A stretch of 64,000 nt of DNA from Streptomyces spororaveus. Its GTDB lineage: Bacteria; Actinomycetota; Actinomycetes; Streptomycetales; Streptomycetaceae. Positions 37,930-46,413 of this stretch are shown in pieces. The notes beneath the pieces are model-generated. The model searched no databases. It saw only the letters and a program-made list of their open reading frames with translations, and was not told the origin of the DNA. Position numbers and translations under genes: made by a program. Positions within the stretch are counted from its first letter, which is position 1. Each line of letters starts with the position of its first letter. Where the stretch lies: NCBI RefSeq assembly GCF_016755875.1, contig NZ_BNED01000005.1:3761001-3825000 (forward strand), read 5' to 3'.

Positions 37930-39792
37930 TCAGGGGCTGCGGGTCAGGTCGCCCTCGGGGTTTCCGGCCGGGCTGTCGCCCGACTTGTAGTGGAGCGTCC
38001 CGTTGGCGTTGAGGGTGAAGCGTTCGTCGGCGGAGCCGTCGGAGCACATGCCGGGGGCCGGGTTCGGGCCGCCCGAGCTGTCCAGGACGAGGGAGCGGTC
38101 GGTGGCGGAGGCCAGCCTCCAGTCACCGCTGCAGTCGGTGCCGAACAGCGGGAGGACCGACTTGTCCCGGGCGACGACCTCACCGACCTTGCCGGCCTTG
38201 ATGGTGATCTCGAACTCGGTGGAGAGCCTGGCGCGGGCGGTGGTGACCGTGCCCTTCCAGGTGCCGACCAGCTCCTGCGGCACGTCCTGGCGGGACCCCT
38301 TGGGCGCGGCCGGGCTGCCGCTCGGGCTCCCGCTCCCGCTCGGGGTCGCGGCCGGGTCCGGAGCCGAGCCCGCCGGGGCCGGGGAGGACGCGGAGGGCCG
38401 GGCTCCGGCGTCGGCCAGGTCATGGCCCTTGCCGCCCTGGCCCGGCAGCACGTCCATCCAGTACAGCCCGCCGGACAGCACCGCCAGTACGGCCGCGGCC
38501 GCCAGCACCACCGTGCAGCTGAACCGGCGCCCGGCCGCCCTCACGGTGACCTGCCGCCCCGGATCCTGCGCGGCGGTCCGCTGCCCGGGCAGCCCCGCGC
38601 CGCCGGTTCCCGGGCCGGGCGTCCCGTACGGACCGGACCGGCCGGGTGGCTCCGCGGGCGCGGTCGGCGCCCCGGCCACCCCGCCGCCCGTACCGGCGGA
38701 GCCGGTGCGGGCGCCCGCGGCGCCGTACGCGGGGTCGGGCGGCCCGAAGCCCCCCGCCCCGGCGGCGCCTCCGTACGAGGCGGCCGTGAACGGCACCGGC
38801 CCGGACGGGGCGTCCGCGTACGGCGAGTGCGACGGCTGCGGGGGGTGCGACGGGTGCGGCACTCCGAAGCCCTGGCCCGCCGAGGCGTCGGACCCCCCGG
38901 AGGTGTCCGCGTCCAGGTCCAGCAGGGCCACCGCGGCCCGGCTGGCCGCCTCGACCAGCGGCCCGGGCAGCCACCCGGGGGCACCCAGCGCCCCGCCGAG
39001 GGCCGCCGCGACCGCCTCGGGGGCGGGCCGCTCCGCGGGCGTCTTGGCCAGGCAGGCCTCGATCAGCTCGCGCAGCCCGCCGGCCGGGAGCGCGCCCAGC
39101 TCGGGCGGCTCGTGCACCACCTTGTAGAGCAGGGTGGCCGAGTTGTCCCCGCTGAAGGGCGGCCGCCCGGTCGCCGCGAAGGCCATGACCGCGCCGAGCG
39201 AGAACACGTCGGCCGCGCCGGTGATCCCCTTGCCGAGGATCTGCTCGGGCGACATGTAGCCGGGTGAGCCGACGGAGACGCCGGTGGAGGTGAGCGAGGC
39301 GGTGCCGTCCGTGGCCCGCGCGATCCCGAAGTCGATCAGCCGCGGTCCGTCGAGGGTGAGCATCACGTTCGACGGCTTCACGTCCCGGTGTACGAGGCCC
39401 AGGCCGTGGACGGCCACCAGGGCGCGGGCCAGCCCCGCGCCGACGGCCCGTACCGAGGCCTCGGGCAGCGGGCCGTGCGCGGCCAGCGCGCGGTCCAGGG
39501 AGGGCCCGGCCACGTACCCGGTGGCCACCCACGGCACCGGGGCCTCGGGGTCGGCGTCCAGCACCGGCGCGGTCCACTCGCCGCCCACCCGGCGGGCCGC
39601 CTCGACCTCACGGCGGAACCGGGCCCGGAACTCCTCGTCGGTCGCGAAGTGGGGGTGCACGATCTTGACGGCGACGGTCCGGCCGCCGGCGCTGCGCCCC
39701 AGGTAGACCCGGCCCATGCCACCCGCACCGAGCCGGCCGAGCAGCCGGTAGGCGCCGATGACGCGCGGCTCACCCGCTTCGAGCGGCTGCAT
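37930..39792 (-). CDS. Membrane Ser/Thr protein kinase (PknB-like)
   Basis: 620 residues from ATG at 39792 (GGGGGA upstream). Residues ~13-275 form the kinase: LGAGGMGRVYLG P-loop, VAVKIV lysine, HRDVKPSNVML catalytic loop (~140), DFGIA, and GSPGYMSPEQI activation segment. A Pro/Gly/Ala linker of ~130 residues leads to one helix (~424-446, CTVVLAAAAVLAVLSGGLYW). The extracytoplasmic ~170 residues have a beta-rich domain (LVGTWKGTV, CSGDWRLASATDRSLVLD, FTLNANGTLHYKSG) rather than PASTA repeats. It is the likely sensor region; the ligand is unknown. Between mqnA and mqnC. Confidence 0.93.
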   Translation of the reverse strand: MQPLEAGEPRVIGAYRLLGRLGAGGMGRVYLGRSAGGRTVAVKIVHPHFATDEEFRARFRREVEAARRVGGEWTAPVLDADPEAPVPWVATGYVAGPSLDRALAAHGPLPEASVRAVGAGLARALVAVHGLGLVHRDVKPSNVMLTLDGPRLIDFGIARATDGTASLTSTGVSVGSPGYMSPEQILGKGITGAADVFSLGAVMAFAATGRPPFSGDNSATLLYKVVHEPPELGALPAGGLRELIEACLAKTPAERPAPEAVAAALGGALGAPGWLPGPLVEAASRAAVALLDLDADTSGGSDASAGQGFGVPHPSHPPQPSHSPYADAPSGPVPFTAASYGGAAGAGGFGPPDPAYGAAGARTGSAGTGGGVAGAPTAPAEPPGRSGPYGTPGPGTGGAGLPGQRTAAQDPGRQVTVRAAGRRFSCTVVLAAAAVLAVLSGGLYWMDVLPGQGGKGHDLADAGARPSASSPAPAGSAPDPAATPSGSGSPSGSPAAPKGSRQDVPQELVGTWKGTVTTARARLSTEFEITIKAGKVGEVVARDKSVLPLFGTDCSGDWRLASATDRSLVLDSSGGPNPAPGMCSDGSADERFTLNANGTLHYKSGDSPAGNPEGDLTRSP

Positions 39793-39891
39793 CGCGTCCC
39801 CCAATTCCCCGTGATCCCGGGCGCCTTGTGCCGCCCGGCCGAGCAGCAGCCTAGGCGGTGCCGGGGCGGGGCGGGGGAAGGAGTACGGTCA

Positions 39892-39933
39892 CCCTTTTGC
39901 ATTTCCATCCCAAGGCGAGAAATGCAAAAAGGG
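39892..39933. repeat. AT-rich inverted repeat between mqnA and the kinase gene
   Basis: CCCTTTTGCATTTC and GAAATGCAAAAAGGG pair with one bulged A around a 13-base loop. It is strikingly AT-rich for this genome. It could end mqnA transcription or act as an operator for the kinase gene ~100 bases away. Confidence 0.6.
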
Positions 39934-39998
39934 CGAGAATTCCCGGTAAACCGCACATTCGCCCGTACGGCCTCTGGACTACCGCCGGGTAAACCCGG

Positions 39999-40871
<873 letters not shown>

Positions 40872-40962
40872 CTAGCCCCCGGGTCCGCGTCAGCCTTGCG
40901 GCGGGTCTCAAACGTCCGGGTGACGTGATCTTTCCCTCTGGTCTCGGCCGCATGGTGCGTGC

Positions 40963-41100
40963 TAGGCTCGCCGCAAGTTGCAGTTTGGTTTCCCTTGCAG
41001 TACGAGGCCTGCGGAGAATGTGACCCGCAGGCTTTTGTAGTTTTCAGACTTCTTAGCAGGTTCTGGAGCAGGGCGACCCTTTGGCCCATAGGAGGGCTCA
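40963..41100 (+). promoter_or_regulatory. Cold shock gene promoter and long leader with terminator-like hairpin
   Basis: A -10 candidate TAGGCT (40963-40968) gives a leader of ~125 bases. In it, GCCTGCGG and CCGCAGGC form a perfect 8-bp stem (41007-41032) directly followed by TTTTGTAGTTTT. This looks like an intrinsic terminator inside the leader. The upstream TTGCAG (40996-41001 area) can pair with the 5' arm instead, so an antiterminator is possible. The ribosome site AGGAGGG lies 6 bases before ATG. Confidence 0.6.
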
Positions 41101-41303
41101 TGGCTACCGGAACCGTGAAGTGGTTCAACGCTGAAAAGGGCTTCGGCTTCATCGCCCAGGACGGCGGCGGCCCGGATGTCTTCGTCCACTACTCCGCGAT
41201 CAACGCCTCTGGCTTCCGCTCCCTCGAGGAGAACCAGCAGGTCAACTTCGACGTCACGCAGGGTCCGAAGGGCCCGCAGGCGGAGAACGTCACCCCGGCC
41301 TAG
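41101..41303 (+). CDS. csp: Cold shock protein
   Basis: 67 residues, one cold-shock domain that binds single-stranded RNA/DNA. RNP1 is KGFGFI and RNP2 is VFVHY. The [20 protein letters not shown] start is typical of the streptomycete SC-7.0/CspA type. ATG at 41101 with a strong AGGAGGG site. The leader may regulate expression at the RNA level. Confidence 0.97.
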
Positions 41304-41348
41304 TCGCCTGGGCCAACTCCCATCGCGGGTTGGAAAAGCAGTACCCAA

Positions 41349-41390
41349 GGAGCCCTGTCCCCTCTGCGCGAGCAGATCAGGCAGGGCTCC
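41349..41390 (+). terminator. Terminator of the cold shock gene
   Basis: GGAGCCCTG and CAGGGCTCC form a 9-bp stem, with an inner hairpin TCTGC/GCAGA, 46 bases after the stop. It is followed by TGCCTTTCCC. Confidence 0.75.
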
Positions 41391-41420
41391 TGCCTTTCCC
41401 CTCCCGAACGGGGGGGACGG

Positions 41421-41470
41421 GTACGCCCTGGGGGCCGCACCGTGCACACGGTGCGGCCCCCAGGGCGTAC
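41421..41470. terminator. Perfect 24-bp inverted repeat between convergent genes
   Basis: Left arm 41421-41444 (starts GTACGCCCTG, ends CACCGTG) and right arm 41447-41470 pair without mismatch around a 2-base gap. It is probably a very stable bidirectional terminator or transcription barrier. Confidence 0.75.
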
Positions 41471-41523
41471 GCGGGCGGGAGGGGCCGGGACCGGGACCGG
41501 TCGGCTCCACCGGGCCCGACGCA

Positions 41524-41559
41524 GTGGTCCCCGGCACCGGGGACGGTGCCGGGGACCAC
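41524..41559. terminator. Terminator of the transglycosylase gene
   Basis: GTGGTCCCCGGCACC and its complement form a 15-bp perfect stem, starting 13 bases after the stop of the minus-strand gene. Confidence 0.8.
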
Positions 41560-41571
41560 GGGCGTACGGGA

Positions 41572-43302
41572 TCAGGGGCGGGTCGCCGCCTTGGCGGGAG
41601 CCGGGTCGGTGGTGGGCGCGGTCGGGGTCGCCGGCGTGGTCGGGGTCGTGGCCGGAGCGGTGACCTTGAGCTCCAGGACCAGGGTCACCTTCTCCTTGGT
41701 GGTCAGACGCACGAAGTAGGAGCCCGGGGGCACGTCCGTGGTGAACAGCTCCGGCAGCACGATCTTGCCGTCGGCGCCCGACTTGGCCAGCAGCCGGCCG
41801 AAGACCGGCTTCCCGGCCTCGTCCTTGAAGTACGGGGCCTTCGCGGTCGCCGGGTCCACCGGGACCCACGTGCCGTCCGCGTCCTTCACGACCAGGTCGG
41901 CCACGGCCTCCGTACCCGCGACGGGCTTCCCGGCCGCGGTGGCGAAGACCTCCACGCCGGTGAAGCTCTTGCCCGCGACCGCCTCCAGCGGCTTCGCGTC
42001 ACCCGCACGGGCCAGCCGGTCCGCGACCGTCACCGTGACCTTGCCCTCGAACTTCTCGGTGAACCTGCCCTGCGGGTCGTAGGCCGAGGCCCGCAGCGTG
42101 AAGGTGCCGGCCTTGGGGCCCGCCTTGAGCCCGGGCGCGGCGGCGATGCCGTCGGCGCCCGCCTTGACCACCAGGGAGTCCGCCGTCCCGAAGAGGGTCC
42201 CGCCAGTGGTGTCCCCCTCGACCGCGAAGACGACCTCCTGGTTGACGGCGGGCTTGCCGTCGCTGAGGAGCACCTTGACGCGAGGGACCTCCGCGAAGGC
42301 CGCACCGGCCTCGGCCGTGAGGCCGGTGCCGCCGATGACCGTCAGCCCCGCCAGGCGCGGAGTGGCCGGCTTCGGCTGCTCCGGCGTGGGAGTCGGGGTC
42401 GGAGTCGGAGTCGGAGTCGGCTTGGGGGTCGGCTTCGGGGTCGGTGTCGGCGTGGGCGTCACCGGATTCGACGGCGTGACGGGCACCTGCGGGGTGGGCA
42501 GGGTGCCCGGCGGCAGCGTCGGGTAGTTCCCGACGGGCGGGTTCTCCACCGCGCCGGCGCCGCCGGCCTGGTACTGGCGCATGTAGCCGAGCACGGTGTT
42601 CACGTACTCGCGGGAGTTGTTGTAGCTGAGGATCGCCTGGTCGAGCTTGGCCTCGTTCGACAGGTCCCGGTCGCCCGCGCACAGGTAGAGACCCGCGCCG
42701 AGGGCCGCGTCGTAGATGTTGTTCGGGTCGCGCTTGGAGTCGCCGTTGCCGTCGGCGCCCCACTTGGCCCACGTGGACGGGATGAACTGCATCGGGCCGA
42801 CGGCCCGGTCGTACACCGCGTCCGCGTCCCACTCGCCCTTGTCCGTGTCCCGGACCTCGGCGAAGCCGTTGCCGTCGAGGCGCGGGCCGCGGATGGGCTT
42901 CTCGGTGTAGCCGTCGGCCTTGAGCCCGTAGCCCGAGGCGTGGACGGACTCCACCCGGCCGATGCCGGCGAGCAGCTGCCAGGGCAGCTTGCAGCCGGGG
43001 AGCGCCGCGGCCACCGAGACCTCGGCGCGGTTGTACGCGTCGAGGGCGGTCGCGGGTATCCCGCTGGCCGCCTCCGGCGCGCCCACCCCGGTGGGCGGCG
43101 GGTCGGCGACGATGTCGGGCAGATCCAGCCGGGCGTCACCACGGTCGGTCGCCTGCGGACTGTCCGGAGTGGGCTCGGACTCTCCCGCGTCAGCGGTCGA
43201 CGGGCTGGTCACGACCGCGGCGGTGGTCAGGCTGGCCGCGAGCGCGGCCGTGCACAGGACCTTGCGCGAGGTGTTGACGAGGTGGCGGTGAAGCGGCTTC
43301 AC
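41572..43302 (-). CDS. Secreted lytic transglycosylase with Ig-like tail
   Basis: 576 residues from GTG at 43302; the longer open frame to 43365 lacks a ribosome site. Residues 1-~38 are a signal peptide ending in STADA. Residues ~75-245 are an SLT-type domain: WQLLAGIGRVESVHASGYGL carries the catalytic Glu (~115), followed by GPMQFIPSTWAKWGADGNGD and SYNNSREYVNTVLGYM. A Pro/Thr repeat linker (PTPTPKPTPKPTPTP) spans ~285-330. The rest (~335-550) is beta-rich and Ig-like, with VFAVEGDTTGG and VKAGADGIA repeats, perhaps wall- or surface-binding. A Crp-like site lies 255 bases upstream. Confidence 0.9.
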   Translation of the reverse strand: MKPLHRHLVNTSRKVLCTAALAASLTTAAVVTSPSTADAGESEPTPDSPQATDRGDARLDLPDIVADPPPTGVGAPEAASGIPATALDAYNRAEVSVAAALPGCKLPWQLLAGIGRVESVHASGYGLKADGYTEKPIRGPRLDGNGFAEVRDTDKGEWDADAVYDRAVGPMQFIPSTWAKWGADGNGDSKRDPNNIYDAALGAGLYLCAGDRDLSNEAKLDQAILSYNNSREYVNTVLGYMRQYQAGGAGAVENPPVGNYPTLPPGTLPTPQVPVTPSNPVTPTPTPTPKPTPKPTPTPTPTPTPTPEQPKPATPRLAGLTVIGGTGLTAEAGAAFAEVPRVKVLLSDGKPAVNQEVVFAVEGDTTGGTLFGTADSLVVKAGADGIAAAPGLKAGPKAGTFTLRASAYDPQGRFTEKFEGKVTVTVADRLARAGDAKPLEAVAGKSFTGVEVFATAAGKPVAGTEAVADLVVKDADGTWVPVDPATAKAPYFKDEAGKPVFGRLLAKSGADGKIVLPELFTTDVPPGSYFVRLTTKEKVTLVLELKVTAPATTPTTPATPTAPTTDPAPAKAATRP

Positions 43303-43556
43303 AGTGCGGCGATCCCCCCAAGGAGCCGTCAAATGAATACGGCTGGTCTTGCCGTGAATATCCACTGTCTATCAGGTATTCGTCCCCGACTCGCCGTGTC
43401 CCCGGCAGATGGGACACACCATTCGTCTCGGCTTCACCCGGGTCTCATGGCCGAATGGACAGACTCCCCGACCAGCCGCCCGAATCGCCCCGATGACACC
43501 GCATTCCTACCACCTCCCACCCGATCAAGTACGGCATCGCGGGAACCATCTACGAT

Positions 43557-43570
43557 GTGACCCAAGTCAC
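43557..43570. promoter_or_regulatory. Crp-like palindrome upstream of the transglycosylase gene
   Basis: GTGACCCAAGTCAC is a perfect GTGAC-N4-GTCAC palindrome and fits GTG-N6-GNCAC. It sits in a 356-base region between divergent genes, 255 bases before the transglycosylase and 89 bases before the DHFR-like gene. Confidence 0.5.
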
Positions 43571-43658
43571 TTCATGAATTCCGATCGCGCGCGATGAATT
43601 CCGCGGGGCGGAGCGGTCTCCCTCACGTACGCACCGGACCGAGGAAGAGGAACGACCC

Positions 43659-44249
43659 ATGCGCATCGTCATCACCGAGTTCATCAGCCTGGACGGCGTC
43701 GTACAGGCCCCGGGCGGTCAGGGCGAGGACAACGACGGCGACTTCGCCCACGGCGGCTGGTCGCACCCGTTCTTCGACCCGGAGGTGGTCGGCGGCTCCT
43801 TCACCGAGGCGCTGGAGAACGCCGAGGCCCTGCTGTTCGGGCGCCGCACATGGCAGACCATGGCCGCGGCGTGGCCCGGGCGCACGGGCGACCCGTTCGC
43901 CGACCGGATGAACTCCGTCCCGAAGTACGTCGTTTCCCAGACCCTGGGCGAGGGCGATCTGACCTGGCACAACACCACGCGCATCGACGGCGGCAAGGCG
44001 GTCGCCCGCATCCGGGAGCTGCACGAGGCCGAGGGTGGCGACCTGGTGGTCATGGGCAGCCCCACCCTCGTACGCACCCTGCTGAGCGAGGGGCTGGTCG
44101 ACGAACTCCGGCTCATGGTCATGCCGGTGCTGCTCGGCGGCGGCAAGTCGATCTTCCCTGCCGACGGCGGGCTGCGCCCGCTCGAACTGGTCTCCACGGC
44201 GATCAGCCCGGCCGGTGTGCACGTGTGCACCTACCGCCCGGCCGCCTAG
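43659..44249 (+). CDS. Dihydrofolate reductase / RibD C-terminal domain family protein
   Basis: 196 residues, ATG at 43659 with GAGGAACG upstream. The RibD_C fold: MRIVITEFISLDGVVQAPGG at the N-terminus, EALLFGRRTWQTMAAAWPG, KYVVSQTLGEGDLTWHNTT, and GDLVVMGSPTLVRTLLSEGLVDELRLMVMPVLLGGGKSIF. These proteins bind NADPH and resemble DHFR but usually lack proof of folate reduction. It stands alone and could be a general NADPH-dependent reductase. Confidence 0.9.
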   Translation: MRIVITEFISLDGVVQAPGGQGEDNDGDFAHGGWSHPFFDPEVVGGSFTEALENAEALLFGRRTWQTMAAAWPGRTGDPFADRMNSVPKYVVSQTLGEGDLTWHNTTRIDGGKAVARIRELHEAEGGDLVVMGSPTLVRTLLSEGLVDELRLMVMPVLLGGGKSIFPADGGLRPLELVSTAISPAGVHVCTYRPAA

Positions 44250-44255
44250 GCCGGG

Positions 44256-44795
44256 TCAGAAGACCAGCATGCCGATCTCGACCAGGATTCCGGCGACGGC
44301 GGCCGCCACGATGGCGAGGACCAGGCCGGCCAGGGCCGCGAAGACGTAGCCGTCTCCGTCCGCCACCCGGCCGCGGCGCGCGCATGCGAACAGCCAGGCC
44401 GCCAGGACCAGGAACGGCAGGAGCAGCAGACCGATGACGGTGCCGAAGCGGAACACGGCGCTTCCCGACCGTTCGTACGCCCGCCCCCGCGCCGTCCTGA
44501 CCTCCACCTCGGTACCGGGCCGGTAGTCGTGGGCGGCCGTGTCCAGGACGATGTCGCGGGGCGGCCCGTCCGGCCGCCGGGGGGTGTACCGGCCGGTGCA
44601 GTCGGTACCGGTCGCATAGCCCTCGGCGTCACTCGCCTCGTAGCACTCGTGGATGGCGACGACACCGTCGACGGGCCCGAAGCCGAGCACGGCGACCATC
44701 TGCGGCCCCGGCAGCAGCCACGTCAGCCACCCGGCGAAGACCAGGGTCACCACGACCCCGACTCCGGCAACCCCCCGCCCCAACCCCCGCACCAC
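44256..44795 (-). CDS. DUF3592-like membrane protein
   Basis: 179 residues from GTG at 44795, which follows GGGGAGCGAGGGGGCGG; the open frame reaches GTG 44918 but that part is Pro/Ser/Arg-rich with a poor site. Helix 1 near residues 8-30 (VGVVVTLVFAGWLTWLLPG), then a ~75-residue loop (CYEASDAEGYATGTDC, CTGRYTPRR, DYRPGTEVEVRTARG), then helices FGTVIGLLLLPFLVLAAWLF and VFAALAGLVLAIVAAAVAG. The layout resembles DUF3592 proteins. Function unknown. It begins next to the large inverted repeat. Confidence 0.7.
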   Translation of the reverse strand: MVRGLGRGVAGVGVVVTLVFAGWLTWLLPGPQMVAVLGFGPVDGVVAIHECYEASDAEGYATGTDCTGRYTPRRPDGPPRDIVLDTAAHDYRPGTEVEVRTARGRAYERSGSAVFRFGTVIGLLLLPFLVLAAWLFACARRGRVADGDGYVFAALAGLVLAIVAAAVAGILVEIGMLVF

Positions 44796-45268
44796 GCCCG
44801 CCCCCTCGCTCCCCGGGTCCTCCTGGGGAGCGAATACCCAAGGCGGAGCGCAGCGACGCGGGCTCGGGGGGCGGGGTCGGGACGGGGGCGGTGACGGTGG
44901 AGGGGCCGATCCACTCACTCCGTGGTCAGTGACGCGTATGGGGGTTTCCCGTCAGTCTCATCGTCTCTCCGTGTCGTGCCGGTCCCTCAAGGGCGCTCGT
45001 TCCTCGCGTCGCTTCGCGATGGCCTTCGGCCACCCTTGACCGACCGTCCCGCCCCGGAAATCCGAAGACTGCCGAGAAGCCCCCAAAAGAACGAGCCGGT
45101 CCAGGGTCGAAGGGACGGGGTAGCCAGAGACCCCCTGCCCGGTCGGGGGTAGGGACGCTCCCGAGGCGGGGCCCATCCAGACCCCGGCCTGGGTCGGGGG
45201 AAGCGCGCCAAATCGCTACGCGCTCCTCACGTCTCAGCGTCTCCACCCCGTCCTGGGCTGGACATAGG

Positions 45269-45337
45269 CCGCCCACGACCTCGATCCGACGCTCGACCTG
45301 CGTCCGACGACCGGCCGGGCCCGGGCACAAGCCGCCC
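45269..45337 (-). repeat. Two left-arm copies of the ~65-bp hairpin unit
   Basis: The anchor GGGCGG (minus strand) occurs at 45274-45269 and 45337-45332, 63 bases apart, each followed by a YYATG/YTGTG loop and a CC-GCCC-like 3' arm. These correspond to the right-arm copies near 45753 and 45819. Confidence 0.65.
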
Positions 45338-45624
45338 ACCCCCCATTCGCTTCTCCCAGACTGCGACCGTCGGCCGGTTTCGTGCTGAAGAGAGCCGCTG
45401 AGAGAGACTGACGGCCGGTACCTCGCCTATTCCGTCGTGGAACCGGGTCAGTGAGACCACGACACCACAAACCCACCCTCAAACAGGGGTAATTGGGGCA
45501 AACTGGCGGCCTTCTGGGCCACCCACATGCGCTGACCTGCATCCACGACGAAATAGCCGCAGTCCCACGTCTTTTCACCCCGGACGACGACCAGACGCAG
45601 TCAAAGAGGCCCCTCAATGGGCCT

Positions 45625-45880
45625 GGGCGGCTCATGACCAGCCGCAGACGGTCGTCGGACGCCGTCATCGAGAGACCCGTGAGTGGTGGGCGGCCCATGC
45701 CCAGCCCAACTCGGTCGTCGGACGCCGAGACCGGGGAGTCAGTGGGGATGGTGGGCGGCCTATGCCCAGCCCAAGACGGTCGTCGGACGCTGAGACGTGG
45801 GGAGTCGGTGGGGGTGGTGGGCGGCCTATGTCCGGCCCAGGACGGGCTGGAGACGCTGAGACGTGAGGAGCGCGTAGCGA
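45625..45880 (+). repeat. Tandem array of ~65-bp hairpin units
   Basis: The GGGCGGCYYATG anchor recurs at 45625, 45688, 45753 and 45819 (periods 63, 65, 66). Each is followed by a 3' arm like CC-A-GCCC and a shared GGTCGTCGGACGC segment. The stem bases are conserved and the loop (CTCATGA, CCCATGC, CCTATGC, CCTATGT) varies. Confidence 0.75.
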
Positions 45881-46179
45881 TTGGACGCGCTTCCCCCGAT
45901 CCGGGTCCCGGTCTGGATGGGCCCCGCCTCGGGAACGTGCCCACCCGGGACCGGGCAGGGCTTCTCTGGCCGCCCCGTCCCTGTCTTGAGTGCCCGGCTC
46001 GTTCTTTTGGGGGCTTCTCGGCAGTCTTCGGATTTCCGGGGCGGGACGGTCGGTCAAGGGTGGCCGTCAGGCCATCGCGAAGCGACGCGACGACGAAGGA
46101 GGAGCGCCCTTGAGGGACCGGCCCGACACGGAGAGACGATGAGACTGACGGGAAACCCCCATACACATCCCTGACCACC

Positions 46180-46413
46180 GCCCCAGCGGAACAGCCCCTC
46201 CGCAGCCCCCGCCCCACCACCCGACCCCGCCCACCTCGCTCCCGCACACCGAAGCCCCCCCACCACCACCCGACTCCGCCCGAGCGGCTCCCGCCCTCCA
46301 GCGCCGCCGCCCCGCTTCCCGGTTCCGGCCGCCTGAAGCTCCCGCACACCGAAGCCCCCCCCCACCACCCAACTCCCCAAGCCGGAGCCACCGCCGCGCC
46401 TTCCGCCTCCCCC
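46180..46413. other. C-rich intergenic stretch with a direct repeat
   Basis: 234 bases between the inverted repeat and the hydrolase gene. GCTCCCGCACACCGAAG followed by a C-run occurs twice (about 46241 and 46338). No gene is seen. The plus strand is almost purine-poor, so the other strand is G/A-rich. Confidence 0.6.

Larger units (their letters stand above)
44922..46179. repeat. Large imperfect inverted repeat, no transposase
   Basis: Left arm ~44922-45342 and right arm ~45753-46179 are near-identical in opposite orientation, roughly 85% by eye. Both ends begin GTGGTCAG and reach GTATGGGGGTTTCCCGTCAG within 30 bases. The arms share long exact blocks (for instance ~45038-45095 with its partner ~45998-46055). 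Each arm includes stem-loops whose stems are kept while loops differ. The spacer is ~410 bp. Open frames exist on both strands but are low-complexity with no ribosome site or domain. No terminal transposase or target duplication was found. Confidence 0.85.

Noticed and set aside
43303..43365. Longer start for the transglycosylase gene
   Set aside because: It would bury the signal peptide behind 21 polar residues and has no ribosome site.
44796..44918. Extension of the DUF3592-like gene to GTG 44918
   Set aside because: The extra N-terminus is Pro/Ser/Arg-rich and its start has no properly spaced ribosome site; GTG 44795 has one.
44926..46391. Open frames of 137-385 codons through the inverted repeat, both strands
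   Set aside because: Their peptides just reflect the repeats, are rich in Arg/Pro/Gly/Ser, lack ribosome sites and known domains, and overlap on both strands.
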